This document shows positions 13,625 through 13,881 of a DNA stretch of 13,881 nucleotides, piece after piece. Position numbers and translations under genes: made by a program. The DNA is from UBA993 sp964485855 (GTDB lineage: Bacteria; Bacillota; Dethiobacteria; DTU022). The stretch lies in NCBI GenBank assembly GCA_964485855.1, contig CAZAKI010000045.1:1-13881 (forward strand), written 5' to 3'. The notes beneath the pieces were generated by a model. The model ran no database searches and had not been told where the DNA came from. It worked only from the letters and a program-made list of their open reading frames with translations. Every line of letters begins with the position of its first letter. Position 1 is the first letter of the stretch.

Positions 13625-13881
13625 TTATTTTAAAGGCTGTTCTCCCAGGTAAATATCTTCCACTGGAGTCCAACTCCAATGGTCCCCGGCCAGTTCTGTC
13701 CCGTAAACCCAGATCATTTTCATGCTTCTTGGTCCTATGGTCTGGGCCCCATGAATAATATTTTTGCCTACATAGGCTGCAATGCCCGGTTCCATTTCAA
13801 TCTGTTCATCACCACAAAATAAAATGCCCCTGCCTTCCAATCCGATAAAAACTTCTGGCTGCTGATGAAAATGCTTGCTGT
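13625..13881 (-). CDS. Cupin-domain protein, N-terminal part beyond window
   Basis: The frame is open from the window edge to the stop at 13625, giving about 85 residues of a small single-domain cupin. Motif 1 is seen at the edge as HFHQQPEVFIGLEGRG, with the two His and the Glu that normally bind a metal. Motif 2 appears as MEPGIAAYVGKNIIHGAQT, with the fourth ligand His and the usual proline-glycine turn. Cupins are beta-barrels used as metal-dependent enzymes, sugar isomerases or ligand sensors; the function here is not determinable. It is on the same strand as the binding-protein gene, but the terminator and promoter element between them argue for separate transcription. Confidence 0.85.
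   Translation of the reverse strand, partial: SKHFHQQPEVFIGLEGRGILFCGDEQIEMEPGIAAYVGKNIIHGAQTIGPRSMKMIWVYGTELAGDHWSWTPVEDIYLGEQPLK

Noticed and set aside
1..13881. tRNA, rRNA, pyl genes or a CRISPR array
   Set aside because: I looked for cloverleaf-like T-loop sequences, rRNA words, pyl proteins and regular spaced repeats and saw none.

Overview
The window looks like a chromosomal piece of a low-to-mid GC Gram-positive anaerobe, most likely a Clostridia-type acetogen or syntroph. The grounds are strong purine-rich ribosome binding sites, frequent GTG and TTG starts, lipoprotein solute-binding proteins, pyrrolysine-type methylamine methyltransferases next to a PAS/AAA+/Fis regulator, and tungstate uptake genes. 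The species cannot be named from the sequence. A run of exactly 100 N (9130-9229) marks a scaffold gap.

Left part (1-3675, minus strand): a methylotrophy operon in the order mttB (trimethylamine methyltransferase), mtbB (dimethylamine methyltransferase), corrinoid protein (cut by the window edge). mttB and mtbB are each interrupted by one in-frame TAG exactly where pyrrolysine lies in the methanogen enzymes, so each must be read as one gene through an amber codon. A divergent PAS/AAA+/Fis regulator (3772-5271, plus) sits head to head with mttB and is followed by an overlapping 57-residue coiled-coil protein. A convergent zinc-ribbon SAM methyltransferase (5438-6085, minus) ends this part.

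Middle part (6161-9962, plus): a tungstate/molybdate unit. One sigma70-type promoter leads into a leader RNA resembling the molybdenum/tungsten cofactor (Moco/Tuco) riboswitch class. It is followed by a 67-residue Mop (molbindin) gene, a second copy of the same leader RNA, tupA, tupB and tupC (interrupted by the gap). After the gap come the C-terminal half of a MOT1-like molybdate/sulfate transporter and a clean intrinsic terminator. Such a supply would serve W/Mo enzymes such as formate dehydrogenase (inference).

Right part (9984-13499): an OpuC-type quaternary-amine/compatible-solute ABC transporter. The ATPase and permease genes are on the plus strand and converge on a solute-binding lipoprotein gene on the minus strand, with a 15-bp bidirectional hairpin between them. 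A partial cupin gene lies at the right edge.

The most notable signal is an 84-bp element present three times without any insertion or deletion. It lies upstream of mttB, upstream of the transporter ATPase and upstream of the binding protein, each time pointing at the gene. It holds a promoter-like pair (TTGTAG, 16 bp, TATAAT or TAAAAT) and an inverted repeat TACA-N10-TGTA over the -35 region. By hand count the two transporter copies match at 77 of 84 positions, and the mttB copy matches them at 64 and 66. This ties methylamine demethylation and quaternary-amine import into one apparent regulon. The two transporter genes also share a roughly 320-nt 5' leader with conserved islands that can pair.
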